Assembly (NCBI RefSeq): GCF_017776525.1
Contig: NZ_JACVEW010000008.1
Location: 62,001 to 126,000, forward strand
DNA: 64,000 nt
Reading direction: 5' to 3'
Source of the DNA: Marinobacterium alkalitolerans
Lineage (GTDB): Bacteria; Pseudomonadota; Gammaproteobacteria; Pseudomonadales; Balneatricaceae
Numbering within the stretch: position 1 is the first letter of the stretch; every line of letters starts with the position of its first letter. Of the stretch, positions 49,088 to 57,309 are shown piece by piece. The translations under genes and the position numbers were made by a program. The notes under the pieces are model-generated. The model did not search any database and was not told where the DNA came from. It was given only the letters and a program-made list of their open reading frames with translations.

Positions 49088-49843
49088 TCAGGCTTTGCCT
49101 TCGCCCTGGGCGTCCATGGACTGTCCATTGATTGACTTGCTGTCAGGCCCCATCAGGTAGAGATAAAGCGGCATGATATCGGCCGGCTCCGGGTTTACTT
49201 CCGGCGGCTCGGCCGGGTAGGCATAGGCACGCATCTGTGTGCGAGTCGCTCCCGGGTTGATGGCATTAACACGGATATTGGGTGTGTTTTCCAGCTCATC
49301 GGCCAGTACTTCCATCATCCCTTCAGTGGCAAACTTGGAGACCGCATAGGCCCCCCAGTAGGCACGTCCCTTGCGACCCACTCCCGACGACGTGAAAACC
49401 ACCGATGCGTCACTGGACTGGTGCAGCAGCGGCAGCAGTGTCTGTGTCATCAGGAAGGGTGCGTGCACGTTAACACGCATTACCTGATCCCATGTGATGG
49501 GGTCGTAGTTTTCCAGTGGCGTGCGCTGCCCCAGCAGGCTGGCGTTATGCAGGACCCCGTCCAGATGCCCGAACTCATCATGCAGCTTGTTGCTGAGTTC
49601 GATGTAATCGTGCTCGGAGGCAGAGTCCAGGTTCAGTGGCACGATCGCCGGCTGTGGATAACCGGCCGCTTCTATTTCATCGTACACGGCCTCCAGCTTC
49701 TCCAGCGTACGACCCAGAAGCACGACGGTAGCACCGTGCGCGGCAAAGGCGAGTGCTGCTGCCCGGCCGATACCATCACCGGCACCGGTGACCAGAATAA
49801 TGCGGTCCTGCAGCAGGTCGGTGCGGGCGCTGTATTGAAACAT
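49088..49843 (-). CDS. yciK: YciK family short-chain dehydrogenase/reductase (251 aa)
   Basis: Classical SDR: nucleotide motif VTGAGDGIGRA, HNASLLG, catalytic Ser in FTSSGVG and the YAVSK motif (YxxxK). Substrate unknown. ATG 49843 follows AAGGAGTCAAGG. It is the third gene of ubiG-mupP-yciK, the same order as in Pseudomonas, and ends against the rluB terminator. Confidence 0.93.
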   Translation of the reverse strand: MFQYSARTDLLQDRIILVTGAGDGIGRAAALAFAAHGATVVLLGRTLEKLEAVYDEIEAAGYPQPAIVPLNLDSASEHDYIELSNKLHDEFGHLDGVLHNASLLGQRTPLENYDPITWDQVMRVNVHAPFLMTQTLLPLLHQSSDASVVFTSSGVGRKGRAYWGAYAVSKFATEGMMEVLADELENTPNIRVNAINPGATRTQMRAYAYPAEPPEVNPEPADIMPLYLYLMGPDSKSINGQSMDAQGEGKA

Positions 49844-49885
49844 CCTTGACTCCTTCACAACAGTCGATAGGCAGATTACAGAGGG

Positions 49886-50548
49886 TTATAAAAGGGATTG
49901 TAGCAGGGGGTGCAGCGCTTCGGGGTGCTCGCAGATGTGGTCGCTGTGCCAGTCATCACAACGTTCGCCCTCATTGAGGTAGCCCCAGGCGGCGGCAACG
50001 GTGATCATTCCGGCGGCGCGCCCGGCTTCAATATCGCGAACATGGTCGCCCACGTAAATGCTTTTGGCGGGTTCCGCTCCCAGTTGCCGGCAGGCCAGAA
50101 GCAGTCCTTCCGGGTCGGGCTTGGTTTGTTGTACCTGCTCGGGGCAGATAATGCACGGGCAGTGTCCCCATCCGACTTGCTGTAACAGGGGGCGGGTAAA
50201 GCGTTCCGGCTTGTTGGTCACGATGCCCCAGGGGTGCTGGTGACTGTCCAGCCAGTCCAGTAGTGCATTCATGCCCTCAAACGCCCGGCTTTCCGGGTAG
50301 TGGGTGCCGGCATATTCATCCAGCAGCTGCTGGTGCAGCTCGGAAAAGCCGGGTGTATCCATGCCGATATTGAATGCATGGCACACCATGGCCCGGGCAC
50401 CGTTGGACACCTGGGTTCTCAGACTGTCGTAACTGATGGCGGGCTGCCCTGCCTGTTGCAGCATCCGGTTGATGATGCCGTGGAAGTCTCGAGCCGTATC
50501 CAGCAGAGTGCCGTCGAGGTCGAACAGAATGGCGGAACGGGCACTCAC
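49886..50548 (-). CDS. mupP: N-acetylmuramic acid 6-phosphate phosphatase MupP, HAD family (220 aa)
   Basis: HAD phosphatase: LFDLDGTLLDT (nucleophile Asp), GIVTNKP (motif II), KPDPEG (Lys) and YVGDHVRDIEAG (acidic motif IV). By itself it could be read as phosphoglycolate phosphatase Gph, but the ubiG-mupP-yciK setting equals that of Pseudomonas MupP, which serves the cell-wall recycling bypass of MurNAc-6P to UDP-MurNAc. GTG start at 50548, five bases after the ubiG stop, with AAGGGAG upstream. Confidence 0.85.
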   Translation of the reverse strand: MSARSAILFDLDGTLLDTARDFHGIINRMLQQAGQPAISYDSLRTQVSNGARAMVCHAFNIGMDTPGFSELHQQLLDEYAGTHYPESRAFEGMNALLDWLDSHQHPWGIVTNKPERFTRPLLQQVGWGHCPCIICPEQVQQTKPDPEGLLLACRQLGAEPAKSIYVGDHVRDIEAGRAAGMITVAAAWGYLNEGERCDDWHSDHICEHPEALHPLLQSLL

Positions 50549-50552
50549 GTGG

Positions 50553-51269
50553 TCAGTCTCCCTTGTGGCAGGCGAGCATATAGTTTACGTCCACATCCTC
50601 GGGATCCAGTCGGTACGCCCTGGTGAGCGGGTTATAGACCAGCCCGGTCATCTCCGTGATCTCCAGGCCCGCTTCACGGACCCAGCCGCCAAGCTCGGCG
50701 GGGCGGATAAATTTATTGAAGTCATGCGTGCCATTGGGTACCAGCTTCAACAGGCGTTCGGCCCCCAGAATCGCAAAGAGGTAGCTCTTCGGGTTGCGGT
50801 TCAGAGTCGACAGGAACAGGCGGCCGCCGGGCTTGAGCAGGGCAACGCAGGCGCGAATGACCGACGCCGGATCGGGAACGTGCTCCAGCATTTCCATGCA
50901 GGTGATCAGGTCGAAAGAGGCCGGGCATTCTTCGGCCAGGTCTTCAACCGTTATCTGGCGGTAGGTAATCTGAACGCCGCTTTCAAGTCCGTGCAGCTTG
51001 GCGACCTTGAGCGGAGCTTCCCCCATGTCGATGCCGGTCACGCTGGCACCGCGCTGAGCCATGGCTTCAGACAGAATGCCGCCGCCGCACCCCACATCCA
51101 GTACGGTTTTGCCGGCCAGCCCGCCAATGCGATCAACAAAGTCGACCCTGAGCGGGTTGATGTCGTGCAGCGGTTTGAATTCGCTGTCGCGGTCCCACCA
51201 GCGGCTCGCCAGCTCTTCGAATTTGGCAATTTCCGTTGGGTCCAGGTTCAGCCCGCGATCCTGTTTCAT
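50553..51269 (-). CDS. ubiG: ubiquinone biosynthesis O-methyltransferase UbiG (238 aa)
   Basis: SAM-dependent methylation of both hydroxyl groups in the ubiquinone pathway. [19 protein letters not shown] at the N terminus, NPLRVDFV, the SAM motif [16 protein letters not shown] and the late [10 protein letters not shown] are family signatures. Full length. It diverges from gyrA, as it does in E. coli and Pseudomonas. Confidence 0.97.
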   Translation of the reverse strand: MKQDRGLNLDPTEIAKFEELASRWWDRDSEFKPLHDINPLRVDFVDRIGGLAGKTVLDVGCGGGILSEAMAQRGASVTGIDMGEAPLKVAKLHGLESGVQITYRQITVEDLAEECPASFDLITCMEMLEHVPDPASVIRACVALLKPGGRLFLSTLNRNPKSYLFAILGAERLLKLVPNGTHDFNKFIRPAELGGWVREAGLEITEMTGLVYNPLTRAYRLDPEDVDVNYMLACHKGD

Positions 51270-51566
51270 GGTCTCAGCCTTTGTTCTTCATAATCGTTGA
51301 GCACATTCTACCACTATGGGGAAACGCTCGGAAATCAATGCGATGCTGCAAGGGCGACTTAAAAGGGAAGGGGGGAGCGCTGTTTACATGAGGGTCCGGG
51401 CAAGCGTCTCTAATGCGCTCTCTGTCGGCAAGTATGAGCCCCGTCAGCGTCGTACTTCTTGTCAGTCCAGGAGAGGCAGAATTGATCTCTGCTGTGGTAT
51501 ACTTCCGCAGTTTACAGGCGCGCCATCAGGGCGTGCTCGGGTACCGGATCAAGGAAAGCTGTGCGA
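51270..51566 (+). promoter_or_regulatory. gyrA upstream region with extended -10 promoter
   Basis: A 297-bp divergent gap. TGGTATACT (51495-51503) is an extended -10 about 60 bp before the gyrA start; no good -35 accompanies it. The rest holds no conserved gene: the frame open at 51316-51579 has no ribosome site or recognisable motif and runs into gyrA. Confidence 0.55.
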
Positions 51567-54191
51567 ATGGGTGATTTAGCCAAAGAAGTTCTGCCAGTCA
51601 ACATTGAAGACGAGCTGAAACAGTCCTATCTCGATTACGCCATGAGCGTAATTGTCGGCCGAGCTCTGCCGGATGTGCGTGACGGCCTCAAACCGGTTCA
51701 TCGTCGTGTTCTTTTTGCGATGAACGAACTCAACAACGACTGGAACAAGCCGTACAAGAAGTCGGCGCGTGTGGTCGGTGACGTCATCGGTAAATACCAC
51801 CCGCATGGTGACAGTGCGGTGTACGACACCATTGTGCGTATGGCCCAGGATTTCTCCATGCGCTATATGCTGGTGGATGGCCAGGGTAACTTCGGTTCAG
51901 TGGACGGGGATTCCGCCGCGGCCATGCGTTACACCGAAATTCGCATGGCCAAGATCTCGCATCAGCTGCTGGCCGACCTGGACAAGGAAACGGTGGACTT
52001 CGTCGATAACTACGACGGCACCGAGAAAATTCCCGAAGTTCTCCCCACCCGCGTACCCAACCTGCTGGTCAACGGCTCTGCCGGTATTGCGGTGGGTATG
52101 GCGACCAACATTCCGCCCCATAATTTGGGCGAAGTGGTCAAGGGCTGTATTGCGTTGATCGATAATCCGGATATCAGCATCGATGAGCTGATGGAGTCGA
52201 TCCCGGGCCCCGATTTTCCGACCGGCGGCATCATTAATGGCCGTGCCGGTATCCTGCAGGCGTACCGTACCGGCCGTGGCCGTATTTACGTGCGTGCCCG
52301 TCACCACATCGAAGACCACCCGAAGAACGGTCGCCCGATGCTGGTGATCACCGAAATTCCCTACCAGCTCAACAAGGCGCGTCTGATCGAGAAGATCGCC
52401 GACCTGGTCAAGGAAAAGAAAATCGAAGGCATCAGCGAGCTGCGTGACGAGTCCGATAAGGACGGCATGCGTATCGTGATCGAGCTTCGCCGCGGCGAAG
52501 TACCGGAAGTGATCATCAACAACCTCTTTGCCCAGACTCAGCTGCAGAGTGTCTTTGGGATCAACATGGTGGCGCTGGTGGATGGCCAGCCCAAGGTGCT
52601 GGATCTCAAGTCTGTACTGGAGTGCTTTGTTCGTCATCGCCGTGAAGTGGTGACTCGCCGTACCATTTTCGAGCTGCGCAAGGCGCGTGAGCGCGGGCAC
52701 GTGCTGGAAGGTCTGGCGATCGCGCTGGCCAATATTGATCCGGTGATCGAGCTTATCAAGCAGTCGCCCACACCTGCGGAAGCCAAGGAACGCCTGATCG
52801 AGACAGCCTGGGTGCCGGGTAACGTCACCGACATGCTGGAGCGTGCCGGTGAAACAGCATGCCGTCCGGAAGATCTGGAACCTCAGTATGGTCTGCGTGA
52901 AGGGCGCTATTACCTGTCCCCGGTTCAGGCTCAGGCGATCCTGGATCTGCGCCTGCACCGACTGACCGGCCTGGAACATGAAAAACTGATCGGTGAATAC
53001 CGTGAACTGCTGGAGAAGATCGCAGAATTGCTGCACATCCTGGGCTCCTACGAGCGCCTGATGGAAGTGATTCGCGAAGAGCTGGAAACGCTGGTTGACG
53101 AGTATGCAGATGAGCGCCGGACCGAGATTCAGGCGTCCATGCAGGATCTGACCGTTGCCGACCTGATCAATGAAGAAGACATGGTCGTGACGATCTCTCA
53201 CGCCGGTTATGCCAAGACCCAGCCGCTGACCGACTATCAGGCCCAGCGCCGTGGCGGCAAGGGCAAATCGGCCACAGCGATGAAAGATGAAGACTTCATC
53301 GAACACCTGCTGATCGCCAACACCCACGATACGGTGCTCTGCTTTACCAACCTGGGCAAGGTGTACTGGCTGAAGGTATACGAGATTCCGCCCGCATCGC
53401 GCGCCTCTCGCGGACGTCCGGTGGTGAACATTCTGCCGCTGGCCGAAGATGAGTGGATCAGCACGATTCTGCCGGTGCAGGAGTTCGACCCCGAGCGCTT
53501 CATCTTTATGGCAACCGCCAACGGTACCGTGAAGAAAACGCCGCTGGATGCGTTCTCGCGCCCACGAAGTACGGGTCTGATTGCTCTGGATATCGTCGAA
53601 GGCGACCGCCTGATTGGTGCAGCGCTGACCAGCGGGGAAGATGACGTAATGCTGGTAACCAGTGCCGGCAAGGCGATCCGCTTCAACGAGAGCGACGTGC
53701 GTGCCATGGGCCGTACCGCCCGGGGTGTCCGCGGCGTGAGAATGGACGATGACGTGCGCGTGATCTCGCTGATGGTGCCTCAGGCAGGTGGCGAGGTGCT
53801 GACCGCCTCCGAGAACGGCTACGGCAAGAAAACCCCTGTGGATGAATTCCCGCTGCGTGGTCGTGGTGGCCAGGGTGTTATCGCCATGCAGTGTACGGAG
53901 CGTAATGGCCAGCTGGCGGGGGCCGTTCAGGTATTTGATGGCGACGATGTCATGCTGATCAGCAACCGGGGCACGCTGGTGCGTACCCGCAGTGGCGAAA
54001 TCTCCAGTCTGGGACGTAACACTCAGGGTGTGATGCTGATTCGTCTGGCCGAGGAAGAGGCGCTGGTCGGCATTGCGCGCATCGAAGAGCCGGAAGAAAC
54101 CGACGATGAAGAAGGTGTCGAGGCTGAAGCCACCGCGGATGCTGTAGAACACACTGAGGCGGCACCTGATGCCGACGCTACTGACGCGTGA
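51567..54191 (+). CDS. gyrA: DNA gyrase subunit A (874 aa)
   Basis: Breakage-reunion subunit of gyrase. Catalytic Tyr is in [12 protein letters not shown]. The quinolone-resistance region reads [17 protein letters not shown] at residues 78-94, so Ser83 and Asp87 are the sensitive-type residues. The C-terminal beta-pinwheel includes the GyrA box [10 protein letters not shown], then an acidic tail of about 35 residues (Glu/Asp/Ala-rich). ATG 51567 matches the family start [16 protein letters not shown]; the frame opens at a GTG two codons earlier. Confidence 0.98.
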   Translation: MGDLAKEVLPVNIEDELKQSYLDYAMSVIVGRALPDVRDGLKPVHRRVLFAMNELNNDWNKPYKKSARVVGDVIGKYHPHGDSAVYDTIVRMAQDFSMRYMLVDGQGNFGSVDGDSAAAMRYTEIRMAKISHQLLADLDKETVDFVDNYDGTEKIPEVLPTRVPNLLVNGSAGIAVGMATNIPPHNLGEVVKGCIALIDNPDISIDELMESIPGPDFPTGGIINGRAGILQAYRTGRGRIYVRARHHIEDHPKNGRPMLVITEIPYQLNKARLIEKIADLVKEKKIEGISELRDESDKDGMRIVIELRRGEVPEVIINNLFAQTQLQSVFGINMVALVDGQPKVLDLKSVLECFVRHRREVVTRRTIFELRKARERGHVLEGLAIALANIDPVIELIKQSPTPAEAKERLIETAWVPGNVTDMLERAGETACRPEDLEPQYGLREGRYYLSPVQAQAILDLRLHRLTGLEHEKLIGEYRELLEKIAELLHILGSYERLMEVIREELETLVDEYADERRTEIQASMQDLTVADLINEEDMVVTISHAGYAKTQPLTDYQAQRRGGKGKSATAMKDEDFIEHLLIANTHDTVLCFTNLGKVYWLKVYEIPPASRASRGRPVVNILPLAEDEWISTILPVQEFDPERFIFMATANGTVKKTPLDAFSRPRSTGLIALDIVEGDRLIGAALTSGEDDVMLVTSAGKAIRFNESDVRAMGRTARGVRGVRMDDDVRVISLMVPQAGGEVLTASENGYGKKTPVDEFPLRGRGGQGVIAMQCTERNGQLAGAVQVFDGDDVMLISNRGTLVRTRSGEISSLGRNTQGVMLIRLAEEEALVGIARIEEPEETDDEEGVEAEATADAVEHTEAAPDADATDA

Positions 54192-54210
54192 ATGTGGAAC
54201 ACAAAACGAT

Positions 54211-55293
54211 ATGACACGTAAATTCAATTTCAGTGCCGGTCCCGCGGCACTGCCGGAAGCGGTTCTCAAACAGGCGCAGGCGGAACTGCTTGACTGGCAT
54301 GGTGAAGGCCTTTCCATCATGGAAATGAGCCATCGCAGTGCCGAATACATTGGTGTTGCGGCCCAGGCCGAGCAGGACCTGCGTGAGCTGATGCAGATCC
54401 CGGACAACTACAAGGTGCTGTTTCTGCAGGGCGGGGCAACGGCGCAGTTTGCCATGGTGCCGATGAACCTGCTGCGAGGCGCCACGTCTGCCGACTACAT
54501 CAACACCGGTGTCTGGTCCGGGAAGGCGATCAAGGAAGCTCAGCGTTACACCCAGGTGAATATCGCGGCTTCCACGGAAGGCAACAGCTTTACGTCTGCT
54601 CCGGCGCAGTCGGAACTGGTGCTGAATCCGGAGGCGGCCTACCTGCACTACACCACCAACGAAACCATCGGCGGTGTCGAGTTCGACTACATTCCGGACG
54701 CCGGCGATGTACCTCTGGTGGCCGACATGTCCTCCGACATTCTGTCGGCGCCGGTGGACGTGAGCCGTTTTGGTCTGATTTACGCGGGGGCTCAGAAAAA
54801 TATCGGCCCGGCCGGCCTGACTGTCGTGATCGTGCGTGAAGACCTGATCGGAAGCACGCTGGCAGGCACTCCCACCATGTACGACTACAAGGTGCATGCG
54901 GACGCTGACTCCATGAACAACACGCCGCCCACCTTTGGCTGGTATCTGGCCGGGCTGGTGTTCCAGTGGCTCAAGCAACAGGGCGGCCTTGAGGCGATTG
55001 CGGCACAGAACCGTCGCAAGGCGGGCAAACTCTATGCGGCCATCGATGGCAGCGACTTCTATGCCAACCCGGTAGCCGTGGCCAATCGTTCAATCATGAA
55101 TGTGCCCTTCACGCTGGCCGACAGCCGCCTGGACGCGCGCTTCCTGGAACTGGCGGAAGCCGAGGGGCTGCTGAACCTGAAGGGCCACCGTTCGGTTGGC
55201 GGCATGCGCGCCAGCATCTATAACGCGGTGCCTGAGGCGGCCGTGGATGCCTTGATTGACTTCATGCAGCGCTTCGAGAAAGAGCAGGCGTGA
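54211..55293 (+). CDS. serC: phosphoserine aminotransferase (360 aa)
   Basis: PLP enzyme making phosphoserine (and acting in pyridoxal phosphate synthesis). FNFSAGPAALP at the N terminus, HRSAEYI, LQGGATAQFAM and the PLP-lysine motif IYAGAQKNIGPAG are standard. ATG 54211 rather than the in-frame upstream codon at 54169, which lies inside gyrA. Starts 19 bp after gyrA; its stop is one base before pheA. Confidence 0.97.
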   Translation: MTRKFNFSAGPAALPEAVLKQAQAELLDWHGEGLSIMEMSHRSAEYIGVAAQAEQDLRELMQIPDNYKVLFLQGGATAQFAMVPMNLLRGATSADYINTGVWSGKAIKEAQRYTQVNIAASTEGNSFTSAPAQSELVLNPEAAYLHYTTNETIGGVEFDYIPDAGDVPLVADMSSDILSAPVDVSRFGLIYAGAQKNIGPAGLTVVIVREDLIGSTLAGTPTMYDYKVHADADSMNNTPPTFGWYLAGLVFQWLKQQGGLEAIAAQNRRKAGKLYAAIDGSDFYANPVAVANRSIMNVPFTLADSRLDARFLELAEAEGLLNLKGHRSVGGMRASIYNAVPEAAVDALIDFMQRFEKEQA

Positions 55294-55294
55294 G

Positions 55295-56185
55295 ATGAGT
55301 GATCTGGATAAAGCGGCCGCGCTCGAGCAGGAAGCCGAGCTGAAAGTCCTGCGTGACCGTATCGACAGCGTCGACCGTCATATTCATCAGCTGCTGAATG
55401 ACCGGGCCCGGTTGGCGCAGCAGGTGGCTGAGGTCAAGGAGCGCTATCGTGCGGCGGATGAAACGCCCGTGTTTTATCGACCCGAACGTGAAGCCCAGGT
55501 CTTGCGTGCGGTCATGGCCCGCAATGAGGGACCGCTGGAGAATGAAACGGTCGCACGGCTGTTTCGTGAAATCATGTCGGTATGTCTCGCTCTGGAAGAG
55601 CCACTGGAAGTGGTCTTTCTTGGGCCGGAAGGCACCTTTACCCAGCAGGCCGCACAGAAACACTTTGGTCAGGCGGCGCATTGCCGCGCACTGACCAGCC
55701 TGGAGGCTGTGTTCGAGTCAGTGCAAACCGGCGAGTCGCACTATGCCGTTGTACCGATCGAGGTGGAGGATGCAGGCCTGATTCGGCATACACTGGACCT
55801 GTTCCGCCGCTTTGACCTGTTCATCTGTGGTGAGGTTGAACTGGCGCCTGAAGTGGCGGCAAGTGCGACAGCACGTTGCCCCCGTTACCTGGTGGTGGGC
55901 CGTGAGGCGATCGGCGCCAGCGGCGAAGACAAGACATCACTGTTGCTTGAGTGTCGTGATGAAGCGGGCGCACTGCATGAGCTGCTGGCACCTTTCCACC
56001 GCCGCCGGATCAGTCTGACACGCCTTGAGACACGCAGCAGCGGCGAGCATGACTGGCAGACCCTGTTCTATATCGACTTTGAAGGACATGCCTCGGAGTC
56101 CGGCGTGCGCGAGCTGCTGGATGAGCTCGATACTCTGGACATCAAGGTCAAGTTTTTGGGGTCTTACCCCAAAGCGGTACTCTGA
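55295..56185 (+). CDS. pheA: P-protein homologue with internally deleted prephenate dehydratase domain (296 aa)
   Basis: By position and ends this is PheA (chorismate mutase-prephenate dehydratase). The AroQ mutase domain (about 14-96) looks complete, with LRDRID, DRARLA, EVKERY and RPERE. The C-terminal ACT domain (about 213-290) is complete: GALHELLAPF, LTRLETRSS, and KFLGSYPKAVL. The dehydratase domain starts normally (FLGPEGTFTQQAA, 108-120) and reaches FICGEVEL (176-183), but the usual VPVENS motif reads VPIEVED and the next 75-80 residues are missing. Twelve residues later it resumes as CPRYLVVG, where family members have TRFLIIG with the catalytic Thr. Family members are about 360 aa. 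Dehydratase activity is unlikely. Confidence 0.85.
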   Translation: MSDLDKAAALEQEAELKVLRDRIDSVDRHIHQLLNDRARLAQQVAEVKERYRAADETPVFYRPEREAQVLRAVMARNEGPLENETVARLFREIMSVCLALEEPLEVVFLGPEGTFTQQAAQKHFGQAAHCRALTSLEAVFESVQTGESHYAVVPIEVEDAGLIRHTLDLFRRFDLFICGEVELAPEVAASATARCPRYLVVGREAIGASGEDKTSLLLECRDEAGALHELLAPFHRRRISLTRLETRSSGEHDWQTLFYIDFEGHASESGVRELLDELDTLDIKVKFLGSYPKAVL

Positions 56186-56205
56186 AAGCCAAAAAGGATG
56201 TGCAC

Positions 56206-57309
56206 ATGTCATGTGATTTGATGGCCCTCGCAACCACAGGGGTGCAGAGCCTGCACCCGTATGAGGCCGGTAAGCCGATTGAAGAGCTTGAGCGTGAACT
56301 GGGCATCAGCAATATCATCAAGCTGGCCAGTAACGAGAATCCTCTGGGGCCCAGCAGTAAAGTGCTGGCGGCGATTGAGGGCGTACTGGCAGACACGACA
56401 CGGTATCCCGACAGTAACGGCTTTCGCCTGAAAAAAGCACTGCATCGCCACTATGGGCTTGATTCGCACCAGATCACGCTGGGCAACGGCTCCAATGATG
56501 TCCTGGAACTGATTGCGCGGGCATTTCTCAACCCGGGCGACGAAGTGGTGTTTTCCGAATATGCCTTTGCGGTGTACCCCATCGTGACCCAGGCCTGCAG
56601 CGCCAGGGCTGTGGTGGCGCCCGCACATGAATATGGCCATAACCTGCAGGCAATGTCGGAAGCGATCAGCGACCGCACGCGCCTGATCTTCATTGCCAAC
56701 CCGAACAACCCCACGGGTACGGCCCTCAAGCATGATGAACTGGTCGCCTTTCTGAACGCCGTGCCCGAGCATGTGATCGTGGTACTGGACGAAGCCTATA
56801 CCGAGTATGTCGAGGACGAGGACTTCCCGGATGGGCTCGAACTGTTGCCGCACTATCCGAATCTGATCGTCACCCGGACGTTTTCCAAGGCCTGGGGCCT
56901 TGCGGGGCTGCGGGTCGGGTTTGCAGCGGCCTGTGCCGATATCACCGACCTGCTCAACCGGGTACGTCAGCCGTTTAATGTCTCGCATGTGGCGCTGGCC
57001 GCCGCGGAAGCGGTACTGGATGATCAGTCCTACCTCCAGCGCAGTGTCGAGTTGAATCGGACCGGGCTGGAGCAACTGGAAGCAGGGCTGAAGGCGCAAG
57101 GAATCGGCTACATTCCCGGCTTTGGCAACTTCATCACGGCTGATATGGCGCGTCCGGCACAGCCGGTGTTTGAGGCGCTTTTGCGAGAAGGCGTGATCGT
57201 TCGCCCGCTGGCGGGTTACGGCATGCCATCCCATTTGCGGATCAGCGTCGGCTTGCCAGAAGAAAATGACCGCTTCCTGCGTGCGCTCAAGCAGGTGCTG
57301 GCGTGCTGA
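56206..57309 (+). CDS. hisC: histidinol-phosphate/aromatic aminotransferase (367 aa)
   Basis: Class I/II PLP aminotransferase: LASNENPLGPS, NGSNDVLELIARAF, FIANPNNPTGTAL, VVLDEAYTEYV and the PLP-lysine in TRTFSKAWGLAGLRVGF. In this operon it corresponds to the second HisC of Pseudomonas, likely transaminating aromatic keto acids as well as histidinol phosphate. ATG 56206 follows AAGGATG by 7 bases. Its stop overlaps the tyrA-aroA start by 7 bp. Confidence 0.94.
   Translation: MSCDLMALATTGVQSLHPYEAGKPIEELERELGISNIIKLASNENPLGPSSKVLAAIEGVLADTTRYPDSNGFRLKKALHRHYGLDSHQITLGNGSNDVLELIARAFLNPGDEVVFSEYAFAVYPIVTQACSARAVVAPAHEYGHNLQAMSEAISDRTRLIFIANPNNPTGTALKHDELVAFLNAVPEHVIVVLDEAYTEYVEDEDFPDGLELLPHYPNLIVTRTFSKAWGLAGLRVGFAAACADITDLLNRVRQPFNVSHVALAAAEAVLDDQSYLQRSVELNRTGLEQLEAGLKAQGIGYIPGFGNFITADMARPAQPVFEALLREGVIVRPLAGYGMPSHLRISVGLPEENDRFLRALKQVLAC

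Noticed and set aside
51316-51579. 88-aa frame upstream of gyrA
   Set aside because: No ribosome site, no motif, overlaps the gyrA promoter and start, and is on the same strand immediately before an essential gene.
51897-54407. 836-codon open frame on the minus strand opposite gyrA and serC
   Set aside because: It is a codon-bias shadow: no ribosome site, no recognisable domain, His/Gln/Arg-rich composition typical of antisense reading, and it fully overlaps two essential conserved genes.
55295-56185. Frameshift or pseudogene explanation for the short pheA
   Set aside because: The mutase, remnant dehydratase and ACT parts are all in one uninterrupted frame, so a simple frameshift does not explain it; an in-frame deletion or a diverged family form fits better.
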